Shown here: piece after piece, positions 45,165-57,600 of the stretch
How positions within the stretch are numbered: the first letter of the stretch is position 1
Layout: every line of letters starts with the position of its first letter
From: Polysphondylium violaceum
Lineage: Eukaryota; Evosea; Eumycetozoa; Dictyosteliales; Dictyosteliaceae
Direction of reading: 5' to 3'
DNA: 61,762 nt
Assembly: GCA_000277445.1 (NCBI GenBank)
Contig: AJWJ01000077.1
Coordinates: 1-61,762 of the forward strand
Program-made: the position numbers and the translations under genes
Notes under the pieces: generated by a model
What the model saw: only the letters and a program-made list of their open reading frames with translations
The model's database searches: none
Told to the model about the DNA's origin: nothing

Positions 45165-48100
45165 TTATTTTTTGTTGTACATCAAATCAGAAATCTTTTT
45201 ACCCATCATTGAAAAAGTATTTATATTAATGCTAGATGTATTGTTTGGTGATAAACCAGTAGATGTCGAAGAAGAAGTAGATCTTGTATTTGGGGGAACA
45301 TTTATAGGTTGCGAAGCGGATGGTTTCTTACTATCAATGGCTGATCTAATATTTGTTGGTGATTGTTGTGTACTGTTTGAATTTTCATTTGTAGAAATGT
45401 TTTCCAAACTAAAAAGTTGGAATTTAGTGTTGGTGTTAATCAAAGGTATAATGTTTGGTATCTCTGTAATATTTGATTTCCTATTAAAAGTTTAATTATA
45501 CATTAGTAAGTGAGTTATATGATACTAAAAATAATAATAATATATACTTTTCAGGTTTAACAATAGATTTATGAAGATATGTAAAGTTACCAAATAATGT
45601 AGAGGTCTTTATAAAGGAGGATTCAATGAATTTTTGAATATAAGGTTCATAGAAAGCCAAATCTATTGGATCCATTTTACTAGAAATCATTTCAATAGTT
45701 GAATTGAATTGAATTAACTTGGTGACATTATCTTTTTGAGAATTAAAGTGAGATAATGCTTTTTTAAAGATTGGATCTTTGATTGTTGTCGATGATTTGT
45801 TTGAACCCAAATCTTTGCCATATAATAAAAATCCTACATATCTAAGATCAATCAACATTTGTAAATAACCTTCTTTTGATAGTTTGATTTCTTTTGCTTG
45901 GACAAGTCCATCTTGTGATAATTTACTTTCATCTCCATTTAGATCTTTGGTACTATTATTACCATTACTATTATTATTAGTGCTTAATAAAAATCTTTCA
46001 ATAATATTTGATATATTTTGATTGATACACTCAATAGTATATCTTAAAATATTCTAATAGGTGAGTAGAGATTAATAAATTGTTTCTATAATAATGATTA
46101 AATCTTATGATAATAAATATAATTACTTTATCAAGAGTATTTAGACTAAATTTACCCAATTCAAATGAGATTGACAAGAGAAAAGAAATAATATAAGAAG
46201 AAGGTTGGAATGGTATATAAATTACAGATTGTTTTGTTCCAGATTCTGTTTCAATATCAATAGTCATTTCTATATAAAATTAACAAATAACAAAAAAAAG
46301 TATTAATAAATCAATAATAGGAGATCAATATTTTAATTTACAACACCTACTTTCCCATGAACTTGTTCTATTTGGATCACTCCATTTCTCTTGAATTAAC
46401 ATTTCATATAAAGATTTGGATGATTGTTTAACAAAATTTTCAATCCAAATAATTGACCCATAATAAAATTGTTGTTTCAGGTCATCAATCATTGGTGATT
46501 GTACTATTGTTGTTGGTGATGATGAAGATGGTGATGATAAAGTATTTTTAAATGATTGTAATGATGCTGATGTTGTTGATTTACTATTATTATTGAAATT
46601 AAAGAAATAAAGATCAGGATTTAAAATTATATGTTGATAAAATAATTTTGACAGCTTTGAAATAAATAATATCTCATCCATATTCTTTGCATGCTGGTTC
46701 TCTTTAATGAATTGATCGATTTTTTTTTGATTGTTTGCGTTGAATTGACTAATAGAGAGAGTAAATGATTTTATCATAAATTCATATACCAAATTTTGAT
46801 CGATTGGATGGTGAACACTGATGTTGTTTGATAGTAGATAGAGTACATCTTTTTTACAATTTGAATATAATGATGTGATTTTGTTAAAGAATAAATCAAT
46901 CAATGGTGTAATGCCGTTGGTCTTGTTTTTAATAGTTTCAATGGGATCATTTTCATTGAATGACCAAAGATATTGTGAGAAATCTTTATCTTTGTCTTCT
47001 AATCTACCAAGTAGTTCATTGGAAATCGATGTTAAATTGATTGATGAAAATGATTGTTCTATTATACCTTGTGCCTTGTTTAAGAATATTTTATCAAAAA
47101 TATTGATAATATTATTATTATCTTTACCAGTGATTACTTTGAATAATCTATTCCAATTTAATGTTAAACTATTGCTATTACTACTACTATTACTAATATC
47201 TTTAATATTGTTACTAAATATTGATTGTTCAAATTGTAATAAATAGTTGATGATTTCTAGTCTGAGGGCTGATAAATCTTTAATACTATTAATTCCTTTA
47301 AAGAATTCCAAAGATAAAGATTGAAAATCATTTAATATTTCATCTACCCAATCACCTGTTTTCTTTATGATTACTTTTGATGAAAACATATCAATTTCTA
47401 TTAAAGAGTGTTCAATATCGATTGTATCTTCTAATTTAATTTTTGATTTGTTTATATTATTGACTTCATCATCTTCCATTGTTGATGTTGGAGATGTTGT
47501 ATCCAAATCTTTATTCCATTGACTAGTTGAATAACTTCCACTCGATATATCTTTAAAAAACAATAAAGATTCTTTTAAAAACGGTGATTTCCATGAAAAT
47601 GTATGTTCCAAAGTTGATGATGTAAAGGTGAACACTGAAAGCATATTTAATTCTTTTTCGCTTAACTCTTTAATCTCTGTCGATGATGTTGTCGCAGTAT
47701 TTTGTTCTGTAGAGTTTCTATTTGTAGAAAATGTTGATTTATATTTACTTAATTTAGATTGATATGTTGATGAAATATTTATACTATTGTCCTCTTCATC
47801 ATCGTCTTGATCAATATTACTACTACTAGTGTTTGTATTTGGTGTTGTTGACGATGAAGATGAAGGTCTGGGATAAAATAAAACTAAAATATAATAAATG
47901 GTTGATTTTAAAAATTGAATCATTTTCTCTATTGTAACGTGAATGGATGGAGGTGATTGCAATGATAAACCTTTTGATATAATTTCAGTAAACAATAGAG
48001 TTCTTCTTGAAGATAAAAACTGATCCAATATCTCTTTAATTGATTTCTTTTCAAATAAAATTAAACTTGATAAACATCCAATATACTTTTCGATTGGTAG

Positions 48101-49127
48101 ATTTTGATTCTTTTCCAAGTATTCAAATGATAATGAAACTGCCTTGTTTGGTATTTGTTGTTCAATTTTAATCCAATCTTTTTCAATAATCGGTAACTTT
48201 GACTATAGTAGTAGGAGTAGTTTATAATGTATTAGTGTATTGTATTGTATATATATTATTAATTTAAACATACCATGATAGATTTAATTTCTAAATTTTG
48301 ATCGATATGGATGAGTTTATATAGATATTTTGATTTTAAATATTGAGCAGAAACTTCAAAAAAGTCTTTATTATCCAATGATCTCCATATGATTTCAGGA
48401 ACATCGATAAGAAATTTACAATTCTTTGCAAACAATGCTACCTTTTTTTGATTTTCTATTTGTAATATATAGAAGGGTTAATAAAGATATAGTTTTCCTG
48501 TGGATAACAACAACAACAATAGATAAACAACATACCTTGTGATTTAATAGGGTTTTGATTCTTATTCTTTAATAAAGGTGATTTTTGATTATTTAATCTC
48601 TTTTCGCTAAATGATTTTAAATCTTTTTGCATCTGAATTACATTTTCAGTGATTTGTTGTGTCGATGATTTCATTTTAACAATAGCATCTGAACCTTGCA
48701 CTAAATCACGATATTTGTTACCGATAAGATATCTTAGTTGCGATTTCATATCTTCTATTTCTGAGCGTTTAGTGTTTTCAATGGTTTTCATTTGTTCGGG
48801 TGCATTCTTTTCAAATAGACATCTAACGTCGGTTTCATATTGTTTGATTAGGTATTGTGGTATCATAGATAAGAGTTCCTGTTGTGCTGCTGTTGCTGCT
48901 GCTGTCTGTTGCTCATTATGAGATTGAGATAAACTTGATGACGATCCAAATGATCGAGATGATGCTAAAGATGTTGCTGTCGTCGTGGTTGTGGTTGTTA
49001 AAAGTGCATTCAAGTTGCTATTACTGCTATTATATCTCACAGGAGATGTTAATAGCGGACTGCCACCACCACCACCATCATTCTTTTGTTTGTGTAAATC
49101 AGCAGAAGACGAAGAGGACCTCATCAT
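45165..49127 (-). CDS. conserved oligomeric Golgi complex subunit 1 (COG1)
   Basis: Six exons: 48536-49127, 48274-48455, 46351-48202, 46127-46269, 45548-46053, 45165-45480; 1,196 aa. The N-terminus is Ser/Thr/Ala-rich. About residues 90-175 carry the COG1/Vps51-type helix: DVRCLFEKNAPEQMKTIENTKR...LRYLIGNKYRDLVQGSDAIVKMKSS, close to the family's E....R.E...K..EL...VG.RYRDLI.AADTI..M. Later exons are long helical rods with Asn/Ser/Thr insertions, as in other COG subunits. COG is an eight-subunit tether for retrograde vesicles at the Golgi; COG1 links its two lobes. The C-terminal 70 residues are Ser/Asn-rich and probably disordered. Homologues are about 980 aa; the excess is low-complexity inserts. 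Confidence 0.87.
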
Positions 49128-50005
49128 TCAGCTATTGACCTCCTTCTGTATTCAAATTTAGTAAAAAAAGAAAATAAAAAAAAAATAAAAAAAAACCTGC
49201 TACCCTGTGATCATCTCATTTTGCAAAAATAAATTAAAAAATCTCTAAAATTCATCTGTGCGAAAAAATTAACAAAAATTGAAATATTATAAAATTCATT
49301 CGATCAATGCAATTAAAACAATGAAATAAAATATGAATATTAAGTAGACATAAAAGGAAATGTTTAAAAATATCACAACAATGAAGAATTTTTAAAAATT
49401 TATAGTGGTACCACAGAAGAGGGGTGTAAACCTCAAAGAAATTTACAAACTAAAAATGTTAAGTTTAACCTTGTATTTTTTTCAATTTTCCATTTTACCA
49501 CATCTTAAGAAATCTTTTTACCACAACAACACAAACCACAAACAACGCAAACAACACAAGTTTATATCAATTGTTTTTTTCGACATCCACCATATTAAAA
49601 TATCTAAAAATGAACAAACTCATTGATTACGAAATCATGCGAAAATGTAAACTTCTCTGAATAAGAAAAAACTTTTAAAAAAAATAAAATTAATAAATTA
49701 AATTTTTCTAAACAATTTAAATATTTAAATAAATATTGAATGTTTTTAAAAGAGACATTTATATGTTTGAATTATTAATATTTAAAATTGATTTTGACCA
49801 TTTTACTAAACTTTTTTAATTTGCTATTGACGTTACAATTTTTATTGGTGTTTTAGTACTCATATATAATATAATTCCGTATCTCTGTCTCTCTCTATTT
49901 ATTTATTTATTTTATTTTATTATATACACTTTTTTTTAAAAATAAACTCTAATTTTTTTTAATCATATACACTATATTGTTGTTTTTAAATTTATTTGTT
50001 TTAAA
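49128..50005. other. divergent intergenic 878 nt
   Basis: Between the COG1 start and the plus-strand F-box/LRR-like gene. AT-rich with A/T tracts. ORF 49405-49626 has no coding character beyond chance. Should include both promoters. Confidence 0.5.
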
Positions 50006-51577
50006 ATGGTGCCTTTTCAAAATGTTCAAGAAAAACTACCAAGCTATATTCAATATAGAATCATAAAATATTGTTGGTTTGATGAATATTCTTCATTTAA
50101 ATGGAGAATATCATTAAATTTAATTTCAAAAAGACATTTTCATTTTATTTCCCATTTATTTACAAACTTAAACGAAAAACTATTATTATATCCACTTATC
50201 AGTAGCCATCTTGAAAATCCATTTTGCGTTTTTAAAAATCCATTAGAGTTAAATATCTCGATTCAAGATTTAAATAGATTTGTTTCTACAACAAAAAATA
50301 ATACCCAAGATCTTGTAACATTAACACATTCTCTAAAATCATTAAATATCTCGTCCATTCAAGAACTCTCGAATCAATCATTGGATAACCTTTCGACCAT
50401 CATTGAAAATGATAAAGATCTTTACAAATTAAAATTCAAGTTTAATAACAATCAAGATCTTTCTTTGCAAAATCTATTCAACTCTCTTTTAAATAGACCA
50501 CACTTTAAGAATCTATCTTTAAAAATAGAAAATGGAATTACCAAAGAACAATTAATGTTACTAAATCAATTTCTTCAAGTATTTCATATAAAGTATGGTA
50601 GAGATTTGGACTTGGGAATTGAAAAATTAAAACTGGTGGGGTCCATTGAAATGGATCACATTCATTTGGATATTTGCAAACATCTTAAAAGTTTATCTTT
50701 AAAGAGAGTGTCAATTTCAAATCCCACCCAATTCTTTCAGGAACTATTGAAATGTAGAAACCTTACTTCTCTAGAAATCAATTACATTGATATAAAGAAT
50801 CAAGATTCGGATCAATATCAGGAGTTGTTTAATGAAAATTTAAAGAAATATTTGATGAATTCCAATAATAAATTGTCAAGTCTACACACCCCATTTGCAG
50901 CAGTACCTGATATTATGAAGACAATTACTCACCAAAAAAATCTAGTCAACATATCTGTGATTCCTACATCTATGCCTTCTAGCCCATTCTTGAAACCTAA
51001 ACCTAAGGGATTTGGATCTATTCATTGGAAAATGGGATACCCGCTATCTGTTCTTCAACAATTTTGCCAAAATGCCACCAAAATTGATATTTCCAAGCTA
51101 ACCATTGATCATATCGATGATGCCAAGAGTGAATTTATTCAATTTTTGAAATCGAATTCAAGTATATCGACTTTGGAACTAAACAGATCAATGGGTCAAG
51201 ATTTATTAGATATTATGGAATCATTGATTGACAATAAGAACATTTCATCTCTTTCAATTCATAGCACAGAAAATACACCAACCCTAGATAATATGAACCA
51301 AATTCTCGCATTGGCAAACAAAAACAAAAGTATTACAAGTATTAAAGCGAAATTATTTTATTTCTTTAGTGGTTTACAATTGGAAAACCTAGATACAGGT
51401 GACTTTAATATCGTCTATTTTAATCAAGATGAAAAATTAATTTATTTATCTCGAGATTTATCAGATAATCGTTTCTTTTATTCTTCTCCTACATGCAGAG
51501 GGAATAATATTAAAAACTCCCCTCTTTTCCAAAAACCAATTATTTCATTTTTGGCCATGAATCCAGATGATATTTAA
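50006..51577 (+). CDS. dictyostelid F-box/LRR-like protein, 523 aa
   Basis: Intronless. The first about 60 residues (LPSYIQYRIIKYCWFDEYSSFKWRISLNLISKRHFHFISHLF) have the shape of the F-box-like LP..I...I........W...LN.I.K..F..IS motif of a large dictyostelid family. After that the protein shows irregular leucine-rich periodicity (LTSLEINYIDI, ISTLELNRSM, ISSLSIHSTE), as in LRR solenoids. Family members are numerous and of unknown substrate. Participation in SCF-type ubiquitin ligases is inferred only from the F-box-like start. No repeats of the FNIP type are present, so this belongs to a different branch from the gene at 2826. Confidence 0.75.
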   Translation: MVPFQNVQEKLPSYIQYRIIKYCWFDEYSSFKWRISLNLISKRHFHFISHLFTNLNEKLLLYPLISSHLENPFCVFKNPLELNISIQDLNRFVSTTKNNTQDLVTLTHSLKSLNISSIQELSNQSLDNLSTIIENDKDLYKLKFKFNNNQDLSLQNLFNSLLNRPHFKNLSLKIENGITKEQLMLLNQFLQVFHIKYGRDLDLGIEKLKLVGSIEMDHIHLDICKHLKSLSLKRVSISNPTQFFQELLKCRNLTSLEINYIDIKNQDSDQYQELFNENLKKYLMNSNNKLSSLHTPFAAVPDIMKTITHQKNLVNISVIPTSMPSSPFLKPKPKGFGSIHWKMGYPLSVLQQFCQNATKIDISKLTIDHIDDAKSEFIQFLKSNSSISTLELNRSMGQDLLDIMESLIDNKNISSLSIHSTENTPTLDNMNQILALANKNKSITSIKAKLFYFFSGLQLENLDTGDFNIVYFNQDEKLIYLSRDLSDNRFFYSSPTCRGNNIKNSPLFQKPIISFLAMNPDDI

Positions 51578-51659
51578 TATATAAATAAATACATTGTGTT
51601 TTTTTTACTTTATTATTTGTGTGTTTTGTTTTTTTTTTTCTCCAATAAAATAAAAAAAG

Positions 51660-54600
51660 TTAAGATGAAGATTGTTGTCTTGGTTCTAAATTTAAAGATA
51701 TTTGATATAAAACTTCATCTTCGGCCGTTGGTAAATGATCAAAGTAACTGAGGACCAAATCGGCTCTATTTTGAGCAGAGGGATTCAATGGACCAAAATC
51801 ATAGGGAATTTGTTGGCATCTTTGAATGATAGAGATAATATTGTAAATAAGTTTCTTTTTACCCCAATTGATTAATGAGTTGATGGTATCTGGATTACCA
51901 TCTTCAATAAAAGTTAAATCTTTTAAATATACACCCAAATATGGTATACAAGGTGGAATAGTTTCGGCCATTCTAGTTCTAAATTCTTTAAATGAACCTT
52001 CCATAGACATAATCTTTTCAAGATCTTCTAAAATATGGTGATATCTCTTGGATACTTTATCCCAACTAAAACGTAATCTTACAACATTTGAATTTCTAAT
52101 ACCGGCCATAAAAGCGGTGAGTAAATGGTAATTGTTCAACTCTTTAAAGTGTTGAGCAATCTTTATAAATCTACAAATTAATTTAACACGTGTTTTCAAT
52201 TTAGGTTGAGCCAGGATGGCGGTGGAAACCGAGGTTGAGATCTTGTTGAATCGCTCAATCATCTTGAGAAGATTGGGTGCCTTGTATTGGAGTTTTGGTT
52301 TGCCCCAAGCTTGATTCAAAAATTCAACGGCTTGAATTCTCTTGAAAATGTCATACTCTCTAAGAGTGAGTTGTTGTGCGACAAACAATTCATCGTCGAG
52401 TAGAGAAGAAGAGAGGGTGGCTGGTTTGGTGCCCAAAGGGGCAACACGAGGAACCTCAGGCATGGCATAGGCTCTCTTTTCCTTTAATGCCGAATCTATC
52501 CATTTCTTGAGTTGTGGAACCACCTGAGTATAGCCATCCTTTGAGAGAACATCGACAAATTCCAAAAGACGTTCCAAAAACTTTTCCTCTAAACCACCAC
52601 CCGAGGCGGCTTGAGGGGCTTGTTGTTCGAGCCAGTTCTTTAAAAATACGATGGTATGGAGTTGAACAACAGCCTTTTGGTCCTTGTCAGATTCGGGCAC
52701 AGTGTAACGTTCAATTAATTTATCCAACAAGATGTCAGATGTTGCAAAAGACATATAGGTCATCAACAAGATATTCATCAATTCTCTTTCCTTTTCAATG
52801 TTATTGGTTGCTTGTTCCAATAGTTTGTTGAGAGTGGCGGCTCTGATTTGAGCAGGATTATCAGGATCTACCAAAATGGTGGATGAATCAAATGCTTCAT
52901 CCCAAATATTGGTTTTGTTGTGATTAAACTGTTCGGTCGAGATCTCCAATTCATCAGCCATCAATACATACAACTTATTCTTTTCCGTGAAACCTTGAGT
53001 GTTTAATGGTTGGAATTGGTTCAATACTTGACCATCAAAAGAGTCAATATGAAATGAACATTTACTACGATCAATATTTGTCTCTATCCAGTTGTCTTCA
53101 GTCTCCAATGCCTCACCCAATGGTAAATGCAATGGAAGTTGAACATTGATTTGTTTGGATTGAATTGGTAGGGGTAATTCAAATTTCAATTTAGAAATAT
53201 CTTCAACCTCATCACGATCGTGACTTGTTGTTGTTGTTGTTGATGGCTGTGCGGTATGAGTTTGAATGACCAAGTCTTGTTCATCAAGAGTGGTTGTGGT
53301 GGTTAAACAAGTGGTGGTTGCGGGTGGGTTGTGTTGATTAAACAATGATTCATCAATCATTAATGGCACTTGACATGGTCTAACAGCAAATCTAAGACAA
53401 ACTCTATTATTGATTCTATAGTGATAGAGTGGATACCCTTTTTCCAACCATTCAGGCTTACGTTTCTTTTCCTCGTGAACGGGTGAATCTGGGCCGCCGT
53501 CTTGTTGTCTGTCGACAAAGATGCCATAGTATGACAAATTGATGTTGTTTTGAGTGGAATCAATCACCTTTTCAGAGATCTCTGCAAAAATGACTTCGGT
53601 GGGACTCATAAGATCCAAACGGAATATTTCAAAAGTACCATCGGCAAACTTTAACTTGACACCCTTGGGACGAGGCTTCAAGACCACTGTACTCTTGGGA
53701 TCCTTGAATGCTTCGTAATCATGTAATTTCTCAAGAGGCTCCAACCAGTAACCGCCAGCGGTACTGCTACCCCAGCTAGAGGAAGAACTGTCGAGGTACA
53801 AACCAAAATCATCGCTCTCTAAACAAAACTTTTTATCAATCTCTGGCAAATGCTTCTTTATCAAATGGTAAACAAGTCCAGCGCAAGTCATGGTTGGATC
53901 CATGGGTTCTTCGGCAATGTATTTGTTGTCAGAGAAAATACCGACAAGGCCCATATCTTTTACACGCTCTAAAGATACACGCACCTTCCATGGAATCATC
54001 TTTAGGTGATACTCTTTGAAATTCAATACAGAACGAACACGAGGTGTGGCTCCGTCCTCTGAAGGCTGGACATTTCTGGTGGCATTGTCAAATATGTATT
54101 CATCGTCTTTGAGGAATCTACCAATATTTGTTTGGTCGTATGCAAAAAGACCCCATTCACCAAGTTCCTTTAAATTTGAATTGGAAGACAACAAGGATCT
54201 AATGATATCGCCTGCTTGTGACTTTCTTTGAACTGGAACAATGACCTCTTTGTGTTGAGGTGAATCTTGGCTCTGATCCAACGAAACCAATACAATCAAC
54301 TTTGTATCATTGAACTCCTTTGAAGATTCTTCAAAATCTTTTCTCGGTGATATCTGTCCACTGTTATTGTTGTTGTTGTTATTATTATTATTATTAATAC
54401 TGCTGCCTAGACTACTGCTACTGTTAATACCGCCACTACTATTGACTAGACCAATATTTAATTGAGAAAATGAGAGTGACCCAATTTGAGTGCTTTGCAA
54501 TAGAGACGATTGATTGTCGTCTTCAACCATAACACTTTCAAACTGTCGCATCTCAGACTCCAAACTCTTCCAAGATGATGTTTCAATGCCTTCACCATCG

Positions 54601-57600
54601 ATTCGAAGATTCTTTATAATTTTAAGGATATCATTATCCAAAAATTCACTTCTAATCTCTATTCTGTGATCAAAGTTCTTGCAACCTCTAATGATGTGAT
54701 TGATCAACGACATGCAATTCAACTTGAGATCGGCGGCATATTCGCCATCTAGAGGACCGGTTATATAGGAAAATACTTTACAAAGTGAAAGATTATTCTT
54801 TTTGGCATAGGATTTGATGGAATCCAACACGATAAATGATCCAAGTGAAAACTTTTTGCACATTAAATCTATTACCTCCAATGCCATTCTCTTGATTGAT
54901 ATTGTTTTAATTAAAATCAATGGGAATATTATTTCTGTTGTATCATTTAATAATAATGACTGCATTTCCAATTCAATCAATAATTTAATACTTTGCAAAC
55001 ATTCATTTAAAATTAAAATATCATCTTCACTTTTACTATTATTTGTTAATTATAATTTAGTTAATAATCAATTATCTATCCCTCTATGTAATATATAAAA
55101 CTTTTTACATACACTTCTTTTGATGAAAATGTTGAAATCATTGATAAAATAGCAATTATACCAGTTGACTCGGCATAATTGATTACCCAAGGTACGGGTT
55201 TACTAACGAGTTGACTCTTTAATTTTGAAATATCTTCAAAATTGTGTAATGAATGTAATGATAATACTTTGGAATAACTTCTCGGACTTTTTGGAATAAT
55301 AGTTGTTGATTGATGTAATGTTGGTAATTGTTTTGGTAATGGTATAGTTTGTGATCCATTTAATTTTGGTGGTGATGAAATCAATGCTTTAATATCACTA
55401 CTACTTGCTTGAGATTGAAGTTGATAAATACCATGCTATATATATAGAGATTGTTTAAATTAATATATACCCTCCAAGTGACTATAATACTACAACTACT
55501 GTTATACATTACATTGATTAAAGAACTTGTACAATCTGGTTTAATTTTTTGTAGGAAATTCCATTTATCTTCATTTGAAAGATTAATTAATTCCTCTTTA
55601 CGTCTTTTAGAATAATCCAAATCCTCTAAAAGTGATTCAAAAAGTGATTGAAAAGATTTATAAGTTGGGGATGCGGGTGGAGTTGATAATTGAGTTGATG
55701 AAACTGAACTTGTTAATCCACTACCGCCCGATGGTCCCGAAGTTGATTTTCTTCTATTCAACATATTTAAAAACGACGATGATGATCTGGTTAGTATTGG
55801 AGCATCTTTACCACCTGGACTACTGGTACCACTTTCATTTGAACTGCCTCTTCTGGGTCTTTGATGAATGGGTGACGATGGTGATGATGAATAAAAATTA
55901 TTACTACTACTATTGATAGCATGTATATTATTACTACTTAAACTTGAAACTAAATGATGAGGATGATGTTGATGATAGTTATTATTATTAATATTGTTGT
56001 TATTATTATTATTATTAATACTATTAATTGAATCAATACTATTTGATAGAGTTAAACTTGTTCTTGGTGAAATAGATGATCTTTTTGAATATAATGAACC
56101 AGAATTTGAATTTGTGTCTGAATCTGAATCTGAATCTTCGGAGGAGAAATCTTTGGTTGTCAACAATGATTTGTGTAAATTTAATTTAGGCAATGGACTC
56201 TTTTTGGCAAACATGTGCATGGATGAAGGTGATTTTGGCAAACCATTGAAACCATTGTTTCCACTGGGACTACTACTAATTTGGCCAGTGGCACCGTGTA
56301 ATAAACCACTACCATTGCTTGTATGTGATTGACCACCTCTTTCAAAGTACTCATCTTCTTTAATTGTTTCAATCAATTGACCCAATCCACTATTACTGCC
56401 ACTCAACATACACGATGAAGACAATGATGAGGACGACGATAAATTATTTGATTGATTGGTGTGTTGGGTGAGATAGTTTGTGAGAAAAGTCAACGAATCA
56501 ATGACTTCGCTTTGATAGTCTCTTAGGAATGGATTGCCATGAATTGTAAAACGAATGAGATGTTGAAGAAAATCCAGTGTGAGAAAAGAGGGCAACTCTT
56601 CCAATGAATTATCGTGTAGTGTCAATACATTGAGACTGTGTAGTGATTTGAGTGTGTCTGGGAGAAGCTGAATTTTGTTGTATTCCATTTGCAACCTTTT
56701 CAATGATTTACAATGACCAATTTCGTTGGGTAGTGTGGCCAATCGATTCTCTGATATATACAACTCGGTCAAGTATTCCAAATTATTGATTGTCGGTGGC
56801 AAACAGGTGATGTTATTATTGTTGAGTCTGATGACACTGATTGATACAATGGAGCCAATTTCATCGGGAAGTGATCTAATTTTATTGTGTTGCAAGTAGA
56901 GAAACTGAAGATTCTTTAGCTGACCATATTCACTGGGAATCTGTGAAATTGAATTACTTGATAAATCTAAATGAACCAGTGACTTTATATTTGCTATACC
57001 GATTGGTATAGACTCTAATTGATTGCCCGAGAATATGAGTTTTGTCAGACTCTTCATTTGACCAATTTGGTCTGGAATGGCTTTCAATTGATTGTCACTA
57101 AAACTAAGTGTCAACAATGATTGCAACTCACAGAGATGTGTTGGAAAATGACTGAATTGATTGTCGTCCAAATACAACTCTCTCAACGAATTCATACCAA
57201 ACAGTCTGACTGGTATGGTGCCCAATATATTACTCGATAGATCCAATACTCTGAGTGACAAAAGTTTACTGATTGACACTTGAAATCTTGATATTTCATT
57301 GTTGGTCAACACCAACTCTTCCAAATTCTCGAGCGACTCTAAATTGGGCACCTCTTGAATTTTATTATCTTCTATATACAACTTTTTTAAATTTATCAAC
57401 TGTGATATCTCGTTGGGAAGCACTTTTAATCTGCATGACTTGATTGTTAATTTCTCTAATCCTCCACTCTCTTTTAAACTCTTGAATAATCCAGGTCCAT
57501 TGGATTGTTTAATCTTTGTATTCTCTATTTTAATTGATTTTCCATCTTTACTATTCACTCCATTCTCTATAATTTTATTTAATCCACCCATAGATTTCAT
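51660..57600 (-). CDS. LRR - GBD/FH3 - ubiquitin-like - RasGEF protein, 1,928 aa
   Basis: Exons 55513-57600, 55113-55435, 51660-55035 (phases 0 and 2). Order: about 14 leucine-rich repeats (residues about 45-365, e.g. [16 protein letters not shown]); Ser/Asn/His-rich linker to about 640; a region with the feel of a diaphanous-type GBD/FH3 armadillo fold (about 640-960: [21 protein letters not shown]..., [20 protein letters not shown]); an Asn run; about three ubiquitin-like RBD/talin F0-F1-like modules (about 1045-1340: WGLFAYDQ..., FGLYLDSS...[34 protein letters not shown]); RasGEF_N (about 1510-1610) and the CDC25 catalytic domain (about 1680-1915: [47 protein letters not shown]). It should activate a Ras or Rap GTPase. 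Similar multidomain GEFs exist in Dictyostelium; I do not assign a letter. Confidence 0.88.
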
